64,000 bases of DNA from Pseudobdellovibrionaceae bacterium (GCA_021463345.1 JAJTYM010000005.1:1-64000), one strand, 5' to 3'. Numbered from the stretch's first letter, positions 27,325 through 36,901 are shown. Made by a program: numbers and translations. The notes: a model not told the origin generated them from the sequence alone.

Positions 27325-28089
27325 TCAGCGGAGCGGATGGATCGGTTCGCGGCGCAGAAGCAAGTGGATCACGCTGGCGAACAGCCAGGCGGCGATCCAG
27401 TGCAGGGCGGACAGCGCCGCGGTCAGCCCCAGGACCTGCGCCCAGGCGCGGAGGCCCTCCAGCCCCCGGCCGATGATCCAAGCGTGAGCGTCGATGCGGA
27501 GAGCTCCCGCGCCTAAATTCAGAACGAGCAGGATGACGAAGGCGGGAGCCAGACCCGAGGCCGCGACGCCCAGATCCTCGCGCGAGAGCTCCAGTTGCGA
27601 GCTGATGGCCAACGAAACGTAAAGCAACGGCGCCAGGACGGGCCATGGCAGTTCGAAGAGGGCCGGCAACGCCGTGAAGGCCGGGTGTCGGCCGATGAGG
27701 TGGAAGCAAAGCGCGATCGCGGCCGGGCCGATCAGAACGGGGGCGAGGCCGACGAAGACATGGCCGACCCGGTGGCGCAGGCTCCATGGGTCGTAGGAAT
27801 GCACGACGGAGCCGTGGGCGCCGTCGCGGCCTTTGGCGTCGAACCATTTCACCTTCTGAACTTTCAGCCCGAACAGCCGGCAGAACGCGTAGTGCGAGAA
27901 TTCGTGAACGGGGATGCCGAGCGGGCCGAACACGTACAGGCCGAGGCGCGGAAAGACGAAACGGCGGTAAACTGAGTTCGTTCGAGCCGCGAGCCAGCTG
28001 AGGACGAGCCCGGCCGCGGCCGGCGCCCCGATCAGCAGCAGGAATTGAAGAGCGGCGTTGGAAAGGAGCGTCAGAAAGAACGGCATCAA
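27325..28089 (-). CDS. Integral membrane protein with HEFSH motif, M50-like
   Basis: A 254-residue membrane protein with about six to seven hydrophobic helices. HEFSH (an HExxH zinc-binding signature, about residues 62-66) lies in GIPVHEFSHYAFCRLFGL, as in site-2-protease-like and other membrane-embedded metallopeptidases. A second Asp-containing motif of classical S2P enzymes is not obvious, so the peptidase role is an inference. Its neighbour on the other strand is a cytochrome P450 whose start lies 13 bp beyond this gene's start, so the two are divergent with almost no spacer. Function unknown. Confidence 0.72.
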   Translation of the reverse strand: MMPFFLTLLSNAALQFLLLIGAPAAAGLVLSWLAARTNSVYRRFVFPRLGLYVFGPLGIPVHEFSHYAFCRLFGLKVQKVKWFDAKGRDGAHGSVVHSYDPWSLRHRVGHVFVGLAPVLIGPAAIALCFHLIGRHPAFTALPALFELPWPVLAPLLYVSLAISSQLELSREDLGVAASGLAPAFVILLVLNLGAGALRIDAHAWIIGRGLEGLRAWAQVLGLTAALSALHWIAAWLFASVIHLLLRREPIHPLR

Positions 28090-28101
28090 GGTCAGTTTCT
28101 C

Positions 28102-29538
28102 ATGACCCGCTTCCGTTCCTCAATCTGGTCTTGGGTTCGGGCGCGGCCATCGGCTAGCCTGGAAGAGCCGTTTCCCGCAGACAGGAGTCGTCGCGTGCGA
28201 CCACCCGGACCGAATCAGTTGAAAATGCTGGCCGCCCTCCCGATGCTGCTCGGGGATCGGCTGGGGTGGATGATGAGCCTGGAGAAGACGTACGGAGACG
28301 TCGTGCGCCTGCCGTTCGGGCCGCGCGTTTCCTACGCCTTGTTCCTGCCGGAACATTACGCTCAAGTCTTTGTCACCAACGGGAAGGCTCATTGGAAAGG
28401 GCGCACGTTCCAGAAAACGGCCGCCTACCTCGGCAACGGGCTGGCGACGAGCGAAGGGGCGTTCTGGCAGAGACAGCGGCGGAGCCTGAACCCGCACTTC
28501 ACGCGCGAGGCGCTTTCCGGTCTCGGCGGGATCATGGTCGATAACATAGACGCGATGCTGGAGCGCTGGCGCGGCCGCGTCAAGCGCGGCGAGACGATCG
28601 ACTTCGCGTTCGAGTTCCAACGGCTCGCCATGGGAGTCGTCGCGCGCGCGCTTTTCGGCATGAGCGTGCCGGAGGGGAAGGTCGCGACGATCATCGAATG
28701 CATCAAGGAGGCGCTGTCGTTCACGACGGCCCGGACGATGAATCCGTTCGACATCCAGGAGTCCTGGCCGCTGCCGGCGAACGTCCGTTACCGCCGCGCT
28801 GTCGAGAAGCTCGATGCCGCGGTCCTCGAGTTCATACGCGCCGAACGCGTCAGGCCCGAACCGGGGACGACCCTGCTTTCAATGCTCGTGAACGCGCAGG
28901 ATCCGGAGACGGGAGAGGCCATGACCGACCGGCAGATCCGCGACGAAGTGATGACGATGTTCCTCGGCGGAACCGATACCAGCGGGAACACCTTGAGCTG
29001 GGTTTGCTATTACCTGGACCGCCTTCCCGGGATCCGCGCCAAGGTGCTTGAGGAGATCGGGCGCGAGATCGGTTCGCGCCGGCCGACGGCGGCCGATTTC
29101 ATGAGGCTTTCTTACCTGAGGCGAGTGATCGACGAGACCCTGCGGCTGAGCCCGCAGAACTGGGTCATGTCGCGCGACAGCCTCGAGAGGCAGGACATCG
29201 GGGGTTACACCATCCCGGCCGGCAGCACGATCTTCATGGGCGTGTACGTCACGCATCGCCGGCCAGACATCTGGGGCGAGGCGGCCGAGGAGTTCGATCC
29301 AGACCGGTTCCTGCCCGAGCGGAGCAACGGCCGGCATCCGCTCGCGTATCTGCCGTTCGGCGCCGGCCAGCGCAAATGCATCGGCTTTCACTTCGCGCAA
29401 ATGGAGATCGTTTTCGCCGTGACGCGGATCCTGCAGGCGTTCCGCTACCAGTTGGTCGAGCCCGAGAGGATCAAACCCAAACCGACCTGGTCGCTCTGGC
29501 CCGACCCGGGCGTGCGCGCGCGGCTCGAAGCCTGTTGA
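28102..29538 (+). CDS. Cytochrome P450
   Basis: A 478-residue haem-thiolate monooxygenase. It shows the I-helix oxygen-activation motif FLGGTDTSGNT, the K-helix ExxR (ETLRL), a PERF-like region (DPDRFLPER) and the haem-binding loop FGAGQRKCIG with the axial Cys. The arrangement resembles CYP4/CYP102-like class II sequences more than typical soluble actinobacterial P450s. There is no signal peptide and no redox partner gene nearby. The chosen ATG 28102 avoids overlap with the divergent membrane gene; a start at 28045 is possible. The stop is nine bases before an MFS transporter gene, so the two are probably co-expressed to oxidise and export, or import, a small hydrophobic compound. Confidence 0.93.
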   Translation: MTRFRSSIWSWVRARPSASLEEPFPADRSRRVRPPGPNQLKMLAALPMLLGDRLGWMMSLEKTYGDVVRLPFGPRVSYALFLPEHYAQVFVTNGKAHWKGRTFQKTAAYLGNGLATSEGAFWQRQRRSLNPHFTREALSGLGGIMVDNIDAMLERWRGRVKRGETIDFAFEFQRLAMGVVARALFGMSVPEGKVATIIECIKEALSFTTARTMNPFDIQESWPLPANVRYRRAVEKLDAAVLEFIRAERVRPEPGTTLLSMLVNAQDPETGEAMTDRQIRDEVMTMFLGGTDTSGNTLSWVCYYLDRLPGIRAKVLEEIGREIGSRRPTAADFMRLSYLRRVIDETLRLSPQNWVMSRDSLERQDIGGYTIPAGSTIFMGVYVTHRRPDIWGEAAEEFDPDRFLPERSNGRHPLAYLPFGAGQRKCIGFHFAQMEIVFAVTRILQAFRYQLVEPERIKPKPTWSLWPDPGVRARLEAC

Positions 29539-29547
29539 GCGGAGCCG

Positions 29548-30726
29548 ATGTACAAGGCGGTTTTTCCCGTATTCCTGATCGTGCTGGTGGATATGATGGG
29601 ACTCGCCATCATCATCCCCCTTCTGCCGTTTTACGCCAAGCACTTCGGGGCGAGCGCGACGCAAGCGGGACTGCTCGCGGCGAGCTTCGCCGCGTGCCAG
29701 TTGGTGGCGAGCCCCCTCATGGGCGCCGTCTCCGACCGGTTCGGACGTAAACCTGTTCTATTGTTCAGTCAGGCCGGCACGTGCGCTTCCCTCGTCCTCA
29801 TGGCGTCGGCGAGCACGCTGTCCATGCTGTTCGTCGCGCGGCTGCTGGCGGGCGCCACGGCGGCGAACGTCTCGGTGGCGCAAGCCTACGTCGCCGACGT
29901 CACGACCGCCGAAGAGCGCACGAAAGCGTTCGGGTTGCTGGGCGTCGCGTTCGGATTGGGGCTTTTCGTCGGTCCCGCGCTCGCCGGCGCCCTGGCCGGG
30001 GTCTCCATCAACGCGCCGATTTGGCTCTCGGCCGGAATCTCGGTCGCGAGCTTTTGCGTGACGCTTTGGGTCCTGCCGGCGACGAAGCCCGGGGACGTCG
30101 CCCGACGCGCCAGCGCGGCGGGGAGGAAAATCTCCCCGTGGCGGTTCGTCGAGCGATCCGGAACCGGATTTTACCTGCTCCAGTTCTTCATCTTCGTTTT
30201 CGGGTTCTCGTTTTTCGTGCAGGGAATGGGCCTGTTTCTCGAGGCGAAAATGCCGCGGAGCGCGGGCGTTCGCTTCGGCCCGGTGGAGCTCGGGTACCTC
30301 TATTCGTATTGTGGTTTCCTCGGGATCGTTTTCCAAGGGTGGCTGGTCGGGAAACTGGCGCCGCGTTTCGGGGAACAGAAAGTGGTGGCGGTTTCGTTTT
30401 TCATCGGCGCCCTGGGATTCGCTTCGTTCGGTTGGGTGAACGGGATTTTCTATCTCGTCGCGGCGTCGACCGTGTTCTCATTCGCCAACAGCCACCTGCG
30501 CCCATGCATCACCAGTCTCGTGAGCCGAACGGGCGCCGAGGACGAGCAGGGCGAGATCCTCGGCTTGACCGGGACTTTGCAGAGCCTCGCGCAGGTGACG
30601 GCGCCGTTGCTCGGCGGCTATCTGATCGATCACGCCGACTTGCTCGCCTGGCCCCTGAGCCTGGGAGGGGTTTATCTGCTCGGGTTCTTCCTGTTGGCCG
30701 CAAAAAGGCCCGCGTATTCGCCGTAA
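29548..30726 (+). CDS. MFS transporter, DHA1/TetA-like
   Basis: A 392-residue major-facilitator transporter with about 12 hydrophobic helices. The N-terminal [23 protein letters not shown] and the loop 2-3 motif [14 protein letters not shown] are typical of drug:H+ antiporters of the TetA/MdtG group. It begins nine bases after the P450 gene, indicating an operon and a shared substrate. The last 55 bp overlap the convergent msrB gene. A resistance role is possible but unproven; the substrate may be a P450 product. Confidence 0.9.
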   Translation: MYKAVFPVFLIVLVDMMGLAIIIPLLPFYAKHFGASATQAGLLAASFAACQLVASPLMGAVSDRFGRKPVLLFSQAGTCASLVLMASASTLSMLFVARLLAGATAANVSVAQAYVADVTTAEERTKAFGLLGVAFGLGLFVGPALAGALAGVSINAPIWLSAGISVASFCVTLWVLPATKPGDVARRASAAGRKISPWRFVERSGTGFYLLQFFIFVFGFSFFVQGMGLFLEAKMPRSAGVRFGPVELGYLYSYCGFLGIVFQGWLVGKLAPRFGEQKVVAVSFFIGALGFASFGWVNGIFYLVAASTVFSFANSHLRPCITSLVSRTGAEDEQGEILGLTGTLQSLAQVTAPLLGGYLIDHADLLAWPLSLGGVYLLGFFLLAAKRPAYSP

Positions 30727-31151
30727 CCTTCTTTTTCAAGGTCCTCGGCCGGCACGAACCTCAACGAGGATGAATTCATGCAGTACCGCAGGCCGGTCGG
30801 CGCGGGTCCGTCATCGAAAAGATGGCCGAGGTGGGAATCCGCGTGCCTGCTGCGCACCTCGGTGCGCGGCAGGGACAGCTTGTCGTCCGTTTTGGTGACG
30901 ATGTTCCGCGTCTCGAGCGGGCGCGTGAAACTCGGCCAACCGGTGCCCGAGTCGAATTTGTCGAGGGAGCTGAAGAGCGGTTCGCCGGAGACGACGTCCA
31001 CGTAGATGCCGTCGCGGTGATTGTCCCAGTATTCGTTGCGGAACGGCGGCTCCGTCCCTTCCTTTTGGGTGACTTCGAATTGTTGGCGGCTCAGTTTGCC
31101 GCGCAGATCGGGCTCGGATGGTTTGCGGAAGCCGGATGAATCCCAAGGCAT
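30672..31151 (-). CDS. msrB: Peptide-methionine (R)-S-oxide reductase MsrB
   Basis: A 159-residue methionine-R-sulfoxide reductase that repairs oxidised proteins. Key blocks are [21 protein letters not shown] (in part), [27 protein letters not shown] and the catalytic [11 protein letters not shown]. The four zinc-binding cysteines of many MsrB proteins are absent, so this is the zinc-free form. ATG 31151 has GGAG five to six bases upstream; an extra ten codons upstream lack an RBS. There is no signal peptide, so it acts in the cytoplasm. The 3' end overlaps the MFS gene by 55 bp on the other strand. Confidence 0.93.
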   Translation of the reverse strand: MPWDSSGFRKPSEPDLRGKLSRQQFEVTQKEGTEPPFRNEYWDNHRDGIYVDVVSGEPLFSSLDKFDSGTGWPSFTRPLETRNIVTKTDDKLSLPRTEVRSRHADSHLGHLFDDGPAPTGLRYCMNSSSLRFVPAEDLEKEGYGEYAGLFAANRKNPSR

Positions 31152-31226
31152 ATCGATCTCCTTCGCCCTGATCCATGCCACATCTCCGAGCGAAAGTCAT
31201 CGCGCGCCGGACGCACCGACATGCGC

Positions 31227-31260
31227 GCGAGGCGCCTGGGGGAGACCCGGGGCGCCTCGC
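31227..31260 (-). terminator. Strong stem-loop downstream of the Glt-like operon
   Basis: Ten-base arms GCGAGGCGCC and GGCGCCTCGC, extended by a GGG/CCC pairing inside, form a very stable hairpin starting ten bases after the stop of the last Glt-like gene. No clear U-tract follows on the minus strand, so termination is inferred from position and stability. Confidence 0.5.
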
Positions 31261-31269
31261 TTCGGCCCG

Positions 31270-32499
31270 TCATTCCATGCGCTGGGCGCGGCCGTTGCGC
31301 AGGTTGTAGAGGTTCACAGGCGTGAACCTCACGTTGATCTCGGCGCCGGGTTCGGGTTGAAGCGCCACGTCGCCGTCGATGATCAGCGCGTTGGTCTTCT
31401 CGTTGTAGCGCCAGCCGCGTTTTTCGGCGGAGTCGGGCGGGATCGTTTGCGAGCCGTACGTCACCGAGATCGATTTGAACTCGGGGATCGATTTCAGGCG
31501 GATCTCGCGGCCGAGCGTGCGGCGGCGGATGTCCTTGCCGATGTCGGCGAGTTTGTCGCCCCACGGGATCGAATCGATTTTATGGCGCCCGTTCGCGTCT
31601 TTTTGTTTCAAGACCGGGCAAAGGCTCAGCAGCTTGCCGCCGGTCTCGGAGACGAATTGCTGGACGCGCTCCGGGAAAAGGGTCGAGCCGTCCGGGCCTT
31701 TGAGGCTGGGATCGACCGGGCAGACGTAATCGGCGTGGATGCCGATCGCGTGGGTCGAGACCTTGCCGGCGTTGAAATCCTTCAGACGGCGCAGGTCGAG
31801 CGCGAGCTCGCCGGGCGTGATCTCGAGGTTCGAGGGCGAAGCGTCGGAGACGAGGATCACCACGAGGTGCGCGTCCTCGCGGTAGAAGCCCTTGTTGGCG
31901 CCCTCGCGCATTTCCGGGGAGAGCGCCGCCGCCGCGGGAGCGAAGAGCTCCTCGTACTCGGGTCCGCCGTCCTCGAGGCACTGTACGCCGATCTTCAGGC
32001 TTTCGCGCAAGACGCCCAAGCCGTCCGGCGTTTCGCGCGTGATGAAGCCGGGCTGCGGGTCCTGGGCGCCGACGATGGCGTCGGTCGACGTGCAGTTCGC
32101 GTTTTTCTTCGCGACCGACGGTTGCCCCGGCGTTTTGAGCGGGCGCAACTGGCCCGGCGGATAGTAGTTGGGCGAGCCCGGCTTCTGGCGGATGCGGTCC
32201 GAGACGCTCACGACGCCGATGTGGTAGTCGATGAGGTTGTTTTTAGCGAACGCGTCCACGAAGCGGTCGATGTTTTTCGACAGGCGCTCCTGGTCGTCGA
32301 CCATCGACGCCGAATTGTCGATGACGAAGAGGATGTCGACCCTCGGGTTGAAATCGATCTTGAAGTCGCCGCCGTTGTCGTCGTCCGGCGTGATCACCTC
32401 CGGGGGCGCGGTCAGTTTCGGGGAGGCGGGACTGCACGCAGCCGAGAGCGCGAACGCGGCCAGGACGAGCGTCGTCGTGGAAAAGAATTTCGTGTTCAC
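31270..32499 (-). CDS. von Willebrand A domain lipoprotein of the Glt-like cluster
   Basis: A 409-residue lipoprotein (lipobox LSAAC, Cys22). A vWA domain follows, with the MIDAS motif DNSAS inside VDILFVIDNSASMVDDQ and the later DASPSN block in a typical VVILVSDAS strand. The final about 80 residues are beta-rich (VTYGSQTI... INVRFTPVNL). vWA domains bind proteins through a metal ion. The start ATG overlaps the stop of the upstream TPR gene by four bases, so it belongs to the same operon. It is the last gene before a strong stem-loop. I infer an outer- or inner-membrane-anchored adhesion or assembly factor for the envelope machine. Confidence 0.83.
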   Translation of the reverse strand: MNTKFFSTTTLVLAAFALSAACSPASPKLTAPPEVITPDDDNGGDFKIDFNPRVDILFVIDNSASMVDDQERLSKNIDRFVDAFAKNNLIDYHIGVVSVSDRIRQKPGSPNYYPPGQLRPLKTPGQPSVAKKNANCTSTDAIVGAQDPQPGFITRETPDGLGVLRESLKIGVQCLEDGGPEYEELFAPAAAALSPEMREGANKGFYREDAHLVVILVSDASPSNLEITPGELALDLRRLKDFNAGKVSTHAIGIHADYVCPVDPSLKGPDGSTLFPERVQQFVSETGGKLLSLCPVLKQKDANGRHKIDSIPWGDKLADIGKDIRRRTLGREIRLKSIPEFKSISVTYGSQTIPPDSAEKRGWRYNEKTNALIIDGDVALQPEPGAEINVRFTPVNLYNLRNGRAQRME

Positions 32500-33488
32500 G
32501 GGTTCTGACCTCCCGTCGCGATCTTCGGCGCGGGGCAGCCGGTGACCTTGACGCGGTATTTGTCGAGTTCGTCGAGCCAGTACTCCCCGGTATCGGGGAA
32601 TCGGAGCACTTCTTCGCCTTTGGCGAGATCGACGTCCTTGTGGGCGCGGGCGTTCGGCTTCTCGGCCATATGGATGCGCTGGATCAGCTCGGCTTCGAGG
32701 AGATGCATCTTCTGGAGGATGTCGCCGATTTCCTTCAGGTCGCGGTTGGCGAGCTGCTGCAGGCGGCGGAGCACGGGGGTTCCGTCGCTTTTGCCGGCTT
32801 TGAGCTCGGCCGCGCGGCTTTGCAGGAGGGCGTCGCGGTGGAAGAGGCGCGGCAATCGACCGGCTTCGGGGGCGATCGTTTTCCAGGCCAGCGGCTGCGC
32901 GCGCAGCTTGGCCACGACTTTCGCGGCCGCCTCGCTCGTGCCGTTCGCGGCGAGCGCTTGCACGGCGACGAGGCGCGGGCGGAACTTCGCCTTGAATTCC
33001 TTGATCGACTCGAAAATCGCGGGGTAATCGCAGATTTTCAGGTGGATCAGGCCGGTGAGGAAGAACGGTTCGGGACCGACGAGGCTCTCGAACATGGGCG
33101 CCTTGATGGTCTTGAGTTGGGCGAGCGCTTCGCCGTGCTCGCCGAGGCGCAGATGCGCCCAGCCGCGCTCTTCGAGCGCCTCGAGCCAGTGGTCCGAATC
33201 GCTGGGCACCTGTTCGTAGAGCTTGAGGGCGGCGCGGACGTCGCCGTCCTGGAACAACAGGCGGCCTTTGGTCATCAGAAGCCGGTCGCGGGGAACGTCC
33301 GTCTTCTTCGCCGCCAGGAGCGCGTCGATGATTTTGTGCGCCGGCTTGGTCTTGTCCTGGGTCGCGAGGCCCAGGGCCCTGTTGAACTCGGCTCTGCCCG
33401 GCGCGGGGAGACCCCTCACGGGCGCTCCCGCCGCGTGCGCGGTGGAGCCCAAGACGGCGGCGGTGATGAGGCTTGAAACGAAATTCAT
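32496..33488 (-). CDS. Periplasmic TPR-like protein, GltC-like position
   Basis: A 330-residue exported protein with a signal peptide (MNFVSSLITAAVLGSTAHA). Helical repeats resembling TPRs occupy about residues 40-180 (AHKIIDALLAAKK, LLFQDGDVRAALKLYEQV, ERGWAHLRLGEHGEALAQL). The start at 33488 overlaps the stop of the barrel gene by four bases and its own stop overlaps the vWA gene start; a much longer frame on this strand is only the out-of-frame shadow of the barrel gene. In Myxococcus, periplasmic TPR proteins of the Glt complex link inner- and outer-membrane parts, and its position here suggests a similar scaffold role. Confidence 0.82.
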   Translation of the reverse strand: MNFVSSLITAAVLGSTAHAAGAPVRGLPAPGRAEFNRALGLATQDKTKPAHKIIDALLAAKKTDVPRDRLLMTKGRLLFQDGDVRAALKLYEQVPSDSDHWLEALEERGWAHLRLGEHGEALAQLKTIKAPMFESLVGPEPFFLTGLIHLKICDYPAIFESIKEFKAKFRPRLVAVQALAANGTSEAAAKVVAKLRAQPLAWKTIAPEAGRLPRLFHRDALLQSRAAELKAGKSDGTPVLRRLQQLANRDLKEIGDILQKMHLLEAELIQRIHMAEKPNARAHKDVDLAKGEEVLRFPDTGEYWLDELDKYRVKVTGCPAPKIATGGQNP

Positions 33489-34219
33489 AACATCAATCCC
33501 AAGGAGACGGTGAGGATGCCCACGTTCAGGCGGCGCGCCTGGTCGTCGGGGCGGTCTTCGTACGTTTGCCAGCGGCCCTCGATGCGGCTCGAGACGTGCT
33601 GCGTGAGCCAGAAGCCGATGCCGCCGCCGGCGGTGATCGCTTCCGACCAGCCTGATTTGAGCTTCACGCGGCCGTAGCCGGCGAGCGTGTAGAGGTCGAA
33701 TTGGACGACCGCGAGGTCGAAGAGATTCGTTTTTCCGTAGACCGGGTACCACGACACCGTGCCGAGCATCGTCCGCTCGGGGTGGTCCGTCGGGGACACG
33801 CGGATGTTCGGGTCGCTCGGGTCCGTCAGGCGGCGCCGACGGGCGTCCTCGTAGGCCGCGCGGCCTTCGTTGGTGAGGCTGTTGTAGTGCGTGTAGAAGC
33901 GCCCGCCGACCGACCATCGGGGCGTGATGTGGAAGTCGATGTTGCCGCCCAGGTTCTGCGTGCTCACGTACGCGTCGCCGCCGGCGTTGACGCCGTAGTT
34001 CACCCCGAGCTCGAGGCGCAAGTCGCGGTCGACCACGCGCTTTTGGACGATCGACACGCGGTTTTCGGGATCGAGCGCTTTGGCCCGCTTGTACAGCTTT
34101 TCGTTGCCGCCGAGCGAGTCGAAGTCCTTGCCGAGGTCGATGTCCCGCGCCGCTTGGGCGAGGGCCGGGGCCGCCGCGATCACCGCGAGCGCGAGGGTTT
34201 TCACCAAGAGCGATTTCAT
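33485..34219 (-). CDS. Outer-membrane beta-barrel protein, GltA/GltB-like
   Basis: A 244-residue protein with signal peptide (ending ALAQA) and a series of amphipathic strands (DLRLELGVNYGVN, GGNIDFHITPRWSVGGRFYTHY, QFDLYTLAGYGRVKL, GILTVSLGLML), consistent with a small outer-membrane barrel. GGGAGG with a six-base spacer precedes ATG 34219. Four-base overlaps join it to genes on both sides. The arrangement beside AgmX-domain and TPR proteins resembles the GltA/GltB barrels of the myxobacterial gliding complex. Its exact role is inferred only from this context. Confidence 0.82.
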   Translation of the reverse strand: MKSLLVKTLALAVIAAAPALAQAARDIDLGKDFDSLGGNEKLYKRAKALDPENRVSIVQKRVVDRDLRLELGVNYGVNAGGDAYVSTQNLGGNIDFHITPRWSVGGRFYTHYNSLTNEGRAAYEDARRRRLTDPSDPNIRVSPTDHPERTMLGTVSWYPVYGKTNLFDLAVVQFDLYTLAGYGRVKLKSGWSEAITAGGGIGFWLTQHVSSRIEGRWQTYEDRPDDQARRLNVGILTVSLGLML

Positions 34220-35580
34220 TTTGCACCTCCCGTCTGGGGACCGGCGGTCTGCTGGACGGCGCGGCAATATTCGGTCTTTTTGACGATCTTGAGGGTTTTC
34301 GTGAGTTTCGCCGTTTCCGTGCGGCCGAAGAGCTCACTGGCGGCTTCCACCGTCAGGCTGTACTCGGATTTGAGGCCCGCGTCCTCGCACGGCACTTTCC
34401 AGGTCAGCGCGCAGTTCTTTGCGGTCAGGTCGCGGCCCGCGTCCTCGCACGTGATCGCGGGAGAGCCCGGCCAGGTGGAAACCGCGGCGCGAAGGGCGTC
34501 GAGGTTGATGGATACCTTGGCGCGCGGGTTCTTCGCGCGGGCGCCGAACTCGATATGGCGCTCCACGCCCGTGTCGAGGGCGATCGAGGACTTGCCGGTG
34601 AGAAATCTGATTTCGGGCTTGTCGGCCTTCTTGTTCAGGTTGATCGTCACGCGTTCGACTTTTTCGGGCGAGGTGAGGCCGCCGGCGCCGTTGACCATGA
34701 AGCCGAAACGGACGGTGACGGAGTCGGCGGCCGCGTCGATTTCGCCGTCTTTGGTGAGCGGCGCGGGGATCGTCGCCGCCTTCGTATCGAAGACGCGGTG
34801 GAAGACCCAAACGCCGTCGCCTTTGTCCTCGGCCTGGAGTTTGCCCGACGAGCTCGCGTCGAAGCGCACGAACGCGCCGCCGTTCGCGTCGAAGAGCTCG
34901 GTCGCGTTGCCGGTCATGTCGACCGGGACGAGGCGCGGCGGGTTGCCGGAGTGCGCGGCCGGATCGAAGACTTCGATCGCGAACTCGAATTTGTCCCCTT
35001 CGTTCACCGAAGGGCGCATGCCGGCGATCTTGGAGATGACCGGTTGTTGCTTCGAGCGGCGCACGTTGACGGCGTGTTTGCGCGCTCGGTCGATCGGGAG
35101 GTTCGGATCGTTGAAAATCTGCTGCGCCCGGGCGTCGGTGCCGGGGAGCAGGACGAGCTCGAGCGCGATCTCGTGCTGGCGGTCGGGCTCGCCGTTCGGG
35201 ATGTGGCCACGCCGGGGAGCCCACGAGAGCACGAATTGGCCGGGCTTCTCGCCTTTCGAGAGCGTCATGCCTTCATCGGGTTTCGCGGTCAAGGCCACGT
35301 CGTAGACGGTGCCGGCGATGGCGCGCGTCTCGATGACGTACGACTTCGCTTCGCCCTCGACGAAGTTGAGGACCTGGCCCTCGGCCGGGAGGATGTCGAA
35401 GAGCTCGCCGGAGCGGAACTTCTGCTCGGGCGACTTCACGTCATGCGGGCGCACGAGGTTCTCCGAGACGTCCTTGTAGTCGGACGTGGGGTCTTGCTTC
35501 ACGTCGCCGCAGGAGCTGAAGAGAGCGACCGTGCTGGCCAGGGCGATCAATCGTTTCGATGTCTGGGTTTTCATGATCAT
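34216..35580 (-). CDS. Large lipoprotein of the Glt-like cluster
   Basis: A 454-residue lipoprotein (lipobox LFSSC, about Cys24). The mature part looks like several beta-sandwich modules (SYVIETRAIAGTVYDVALTAKP, FVLSWAPRRGHIPNGE, FEFAIEVFDP, VTVRFGFMVNGAGGL), similar in style to cadherin or Ig-like repeats, with a Cys-rich end. I do not recognise a named family. It overlaps the barrel gene by four bases and follows the AgmX-domain gene by six bases, so it is an integral part of the operon. It may be the GltK-type lipoprotein, but that rests on position alone. Confidence 0.8.
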   Translation of the reverse strand: MIMKTQTSKRLIALASTVALFSSCGDVKQDPTSDYKDVSENLVRPHDVKSPEQKFRSGELFDILPAEGQVLNFVEGEAKSYVIETRAIAGTVYDVALTAKPDEGMTLSKGEKPGQFVLSWAPRRGHIPNGEPDRQHEIALELVLLPGTDARAQQIFNDPNLPIDRARKHAVNVRRSKQQPVISKIAGMRPSVNEGDKFEFAIEVFDPAAHSGNPPRLVPVDMTGNATELFDANGGAFVRFDASSSGKLQAEDKGDGVWVFHRVFDTKAATIPAPLTKDGEIDAAADSVTVRFGFMVNGAGGLTSPEKVERVTINLNKKADKPEIRFLTGKSSIALDTGVERHIEFGARAKNPRAKVSINLDALRAAVSTWPGSPAITCEDAGRDLTAKNCALTWKVPCEDAGLKSEYSLTVEAASELFGRTETAKLTKTLKIVKKTEYCRAVQQTAGPQTGGAK

Positions 35581-35586
35581 CTCCTC

Positions 35587-36870
35587 TTACCGTTGGCTCA
35601 CGCGTTGGAATTGGAAGGGATAAAGAACCTTCACGTTGACGCCGCCGACCGGCTCCGGGAACCTGAACGCTTTGAGTTTCGAGAGTATGCAGCCTTCGAC
35701 CTGAGCCGAGCGCATCGACGAGTGGGCGACCCCGGCCGTGCTCACGCGGCCTCGGCCGTTGATTTGGAAGCGCACGCCGATGCGGCCCGCGAGAGCCGGT
35801 TTCACCTGGAGGCCCTGCTCGTAACAGTACAGGATTTGGCCCATGTTCTTCTGGATCACTTCATTGATCTGGTCGCGGTCGAGGCCGCCGACGACTTCGG
35901 CGTCCTGCTCGAGGGGCTGGAAGTAACCGTCGGACCCCCCGGCGAGGTTGGCGCGCCCGTAACCGTTCTGGCCGCCGGCCTTGCCGCGGGTGCCGTAACC
36001 GCCCGACGGGAGGCCGACGCCGCCCGTGCCGCGCGAGGCGGCGAGCAGGCCTTTGCCGGCGAGGGCGTTCGCGAAGCCGCCGCGACCGGCGCCGCCCAAA
36101 CCGCCGTTCCCGGCGCGTCCCGTGCCGCCGCCGCCGGAGCCTTCTTTGAACTGGACGTTCTTCAGGTTGAGCGAACCGCCCGTCACCGGGGCGTCGCTCT
36201 TGGAGCCGAGGACCGCGAGCGCGCCGACCTGGTTGATGTTCGCGCCGCCGGTGGCGACTTTATTGGTCCCCGTGCGGCCGAAGGAGGTCGGGCGGAGGTT
36301 GCGATTGACCTTGGGTTTCGTCTGCACGATTTTTTTCCGCACGACGGGTTTCCGGTGGCGGACGATCTTGCGCTCGCTCGGGGCCACGGTGCGCACCGCC
36401 TCTTTGGGGCGCGGGACCTCCTCGGGGATCACGATGTTGACGACCGGCGTCTCCGTCGGCTTCTCGACGTGCGGAAGGATGAGGTTGACCAGGCCGCAGA
36501 ACAGAAGGAACGCGGCGCCGGCCGCCGCCGTCCATTTGGCGATCCGCTTGAACTCCTCGTCGGAATCATCGCTGTCGAGCTCGAAGCGGGGATCGAGCAC
36601 GCGGACGGCGTCGATCCAGCGGAGGCTGGCGCCGTCGAGCCCGATCTCGGCGCGCTCTTCTTTCATGATCTCCTTGCCGGAGGTTTCCAGCAGGACGTCG
36701 AACTCGATCTCGTTTTCTTGGAGCTCATCGAGGGAGCCGCAGGCCTCGACGCGGCCCGTGTCCGAGCGGCGCACGAGGAAGAATTTCCCGCCTGTGCCGT
36801 GGAACGTGCGCACGATCTGACCGTGCTTGTTCTCGAGTACGATTTGCCCCGTTTTCGTCGCGTTTCCCAT
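35587..36870 (-). CDS. AgmX/PglI C-terminal-domain protein, GltG/GltJ-like TonB-type linker
   Basis: A 427-residue inner-membrane protein. The N-terminal about 110 residues form a predicted cytoplasmic beta-rich domain; a single membrane helix lies near 136-158 (WTAAAGAAFLLFCGLVNLIL). A proline-rich, basic segment (PRPKEAVRTV..), a long Gly-rich linker (about 245-320) and a C-terminal AgmX/TonB-like domain follow (INEVIQKNMGQILYCYEQGL, GRIGVRFQINGRGRV, LKAFRFPEPVGGVNVKVLYPF). In Myxococcus such proteins span the periplasm and transmit force or energy to outer-membrane partners. ATG 36870 with AAGGA upstream is preferred over a longer start. It is the core evidence for a Glt-like apparatus. 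Confidence 0.85.
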   Translation of the reverse strand: MGNATKTGQIVLENKHGQIVRTFHGTGGKFFLVRRSDTGRVEACGSLDELQENEIEFDVLLETSGKEIMKEERAEIGLDGASLRWIDAVRVLDPRFELDSDDSDEEFKRIAKWTAAAGAAFLLFCGLVNLILPHVEKPTETPVVNIVIPEEVPRPKEAVRTVAPSERKIVRHRKPVVRKKIVQTKPKVNRNLRPTSFGRTGTNKVATGGANINQVGALAVLGSKSDAPVTGGSLNLKNVQFKEGSGGGGTGRAGNGGLGGAGRGGFANALAGKGLLAASRGTGGVGLPSGGYGTRGKAGGQNGYGRANLAGGSDGYFQPLEQDAEVVGGLDRDQINEVIQKNMGQILYCYEQGLQVKPALAGRIGVRFQINGRGRVSTAGVAHSSMRSAQVEGCILSKLKAFRFPEPVGGVNVKVLYPFQFQRVSQR

Positions 36871-36901
36871 AACTCGTCCTTGCCTCACAGTTCTTCGTCT
36901 C

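Noticed and set aside
32496-34337. A very long minus-strand frame covering the barrel and TPR genes
   Set aside because: Its upstream half is Arg/Pro-rich shadow sequence of the barrel gene; the real protein begins at 33488 with a signal peptide and a coupled start.
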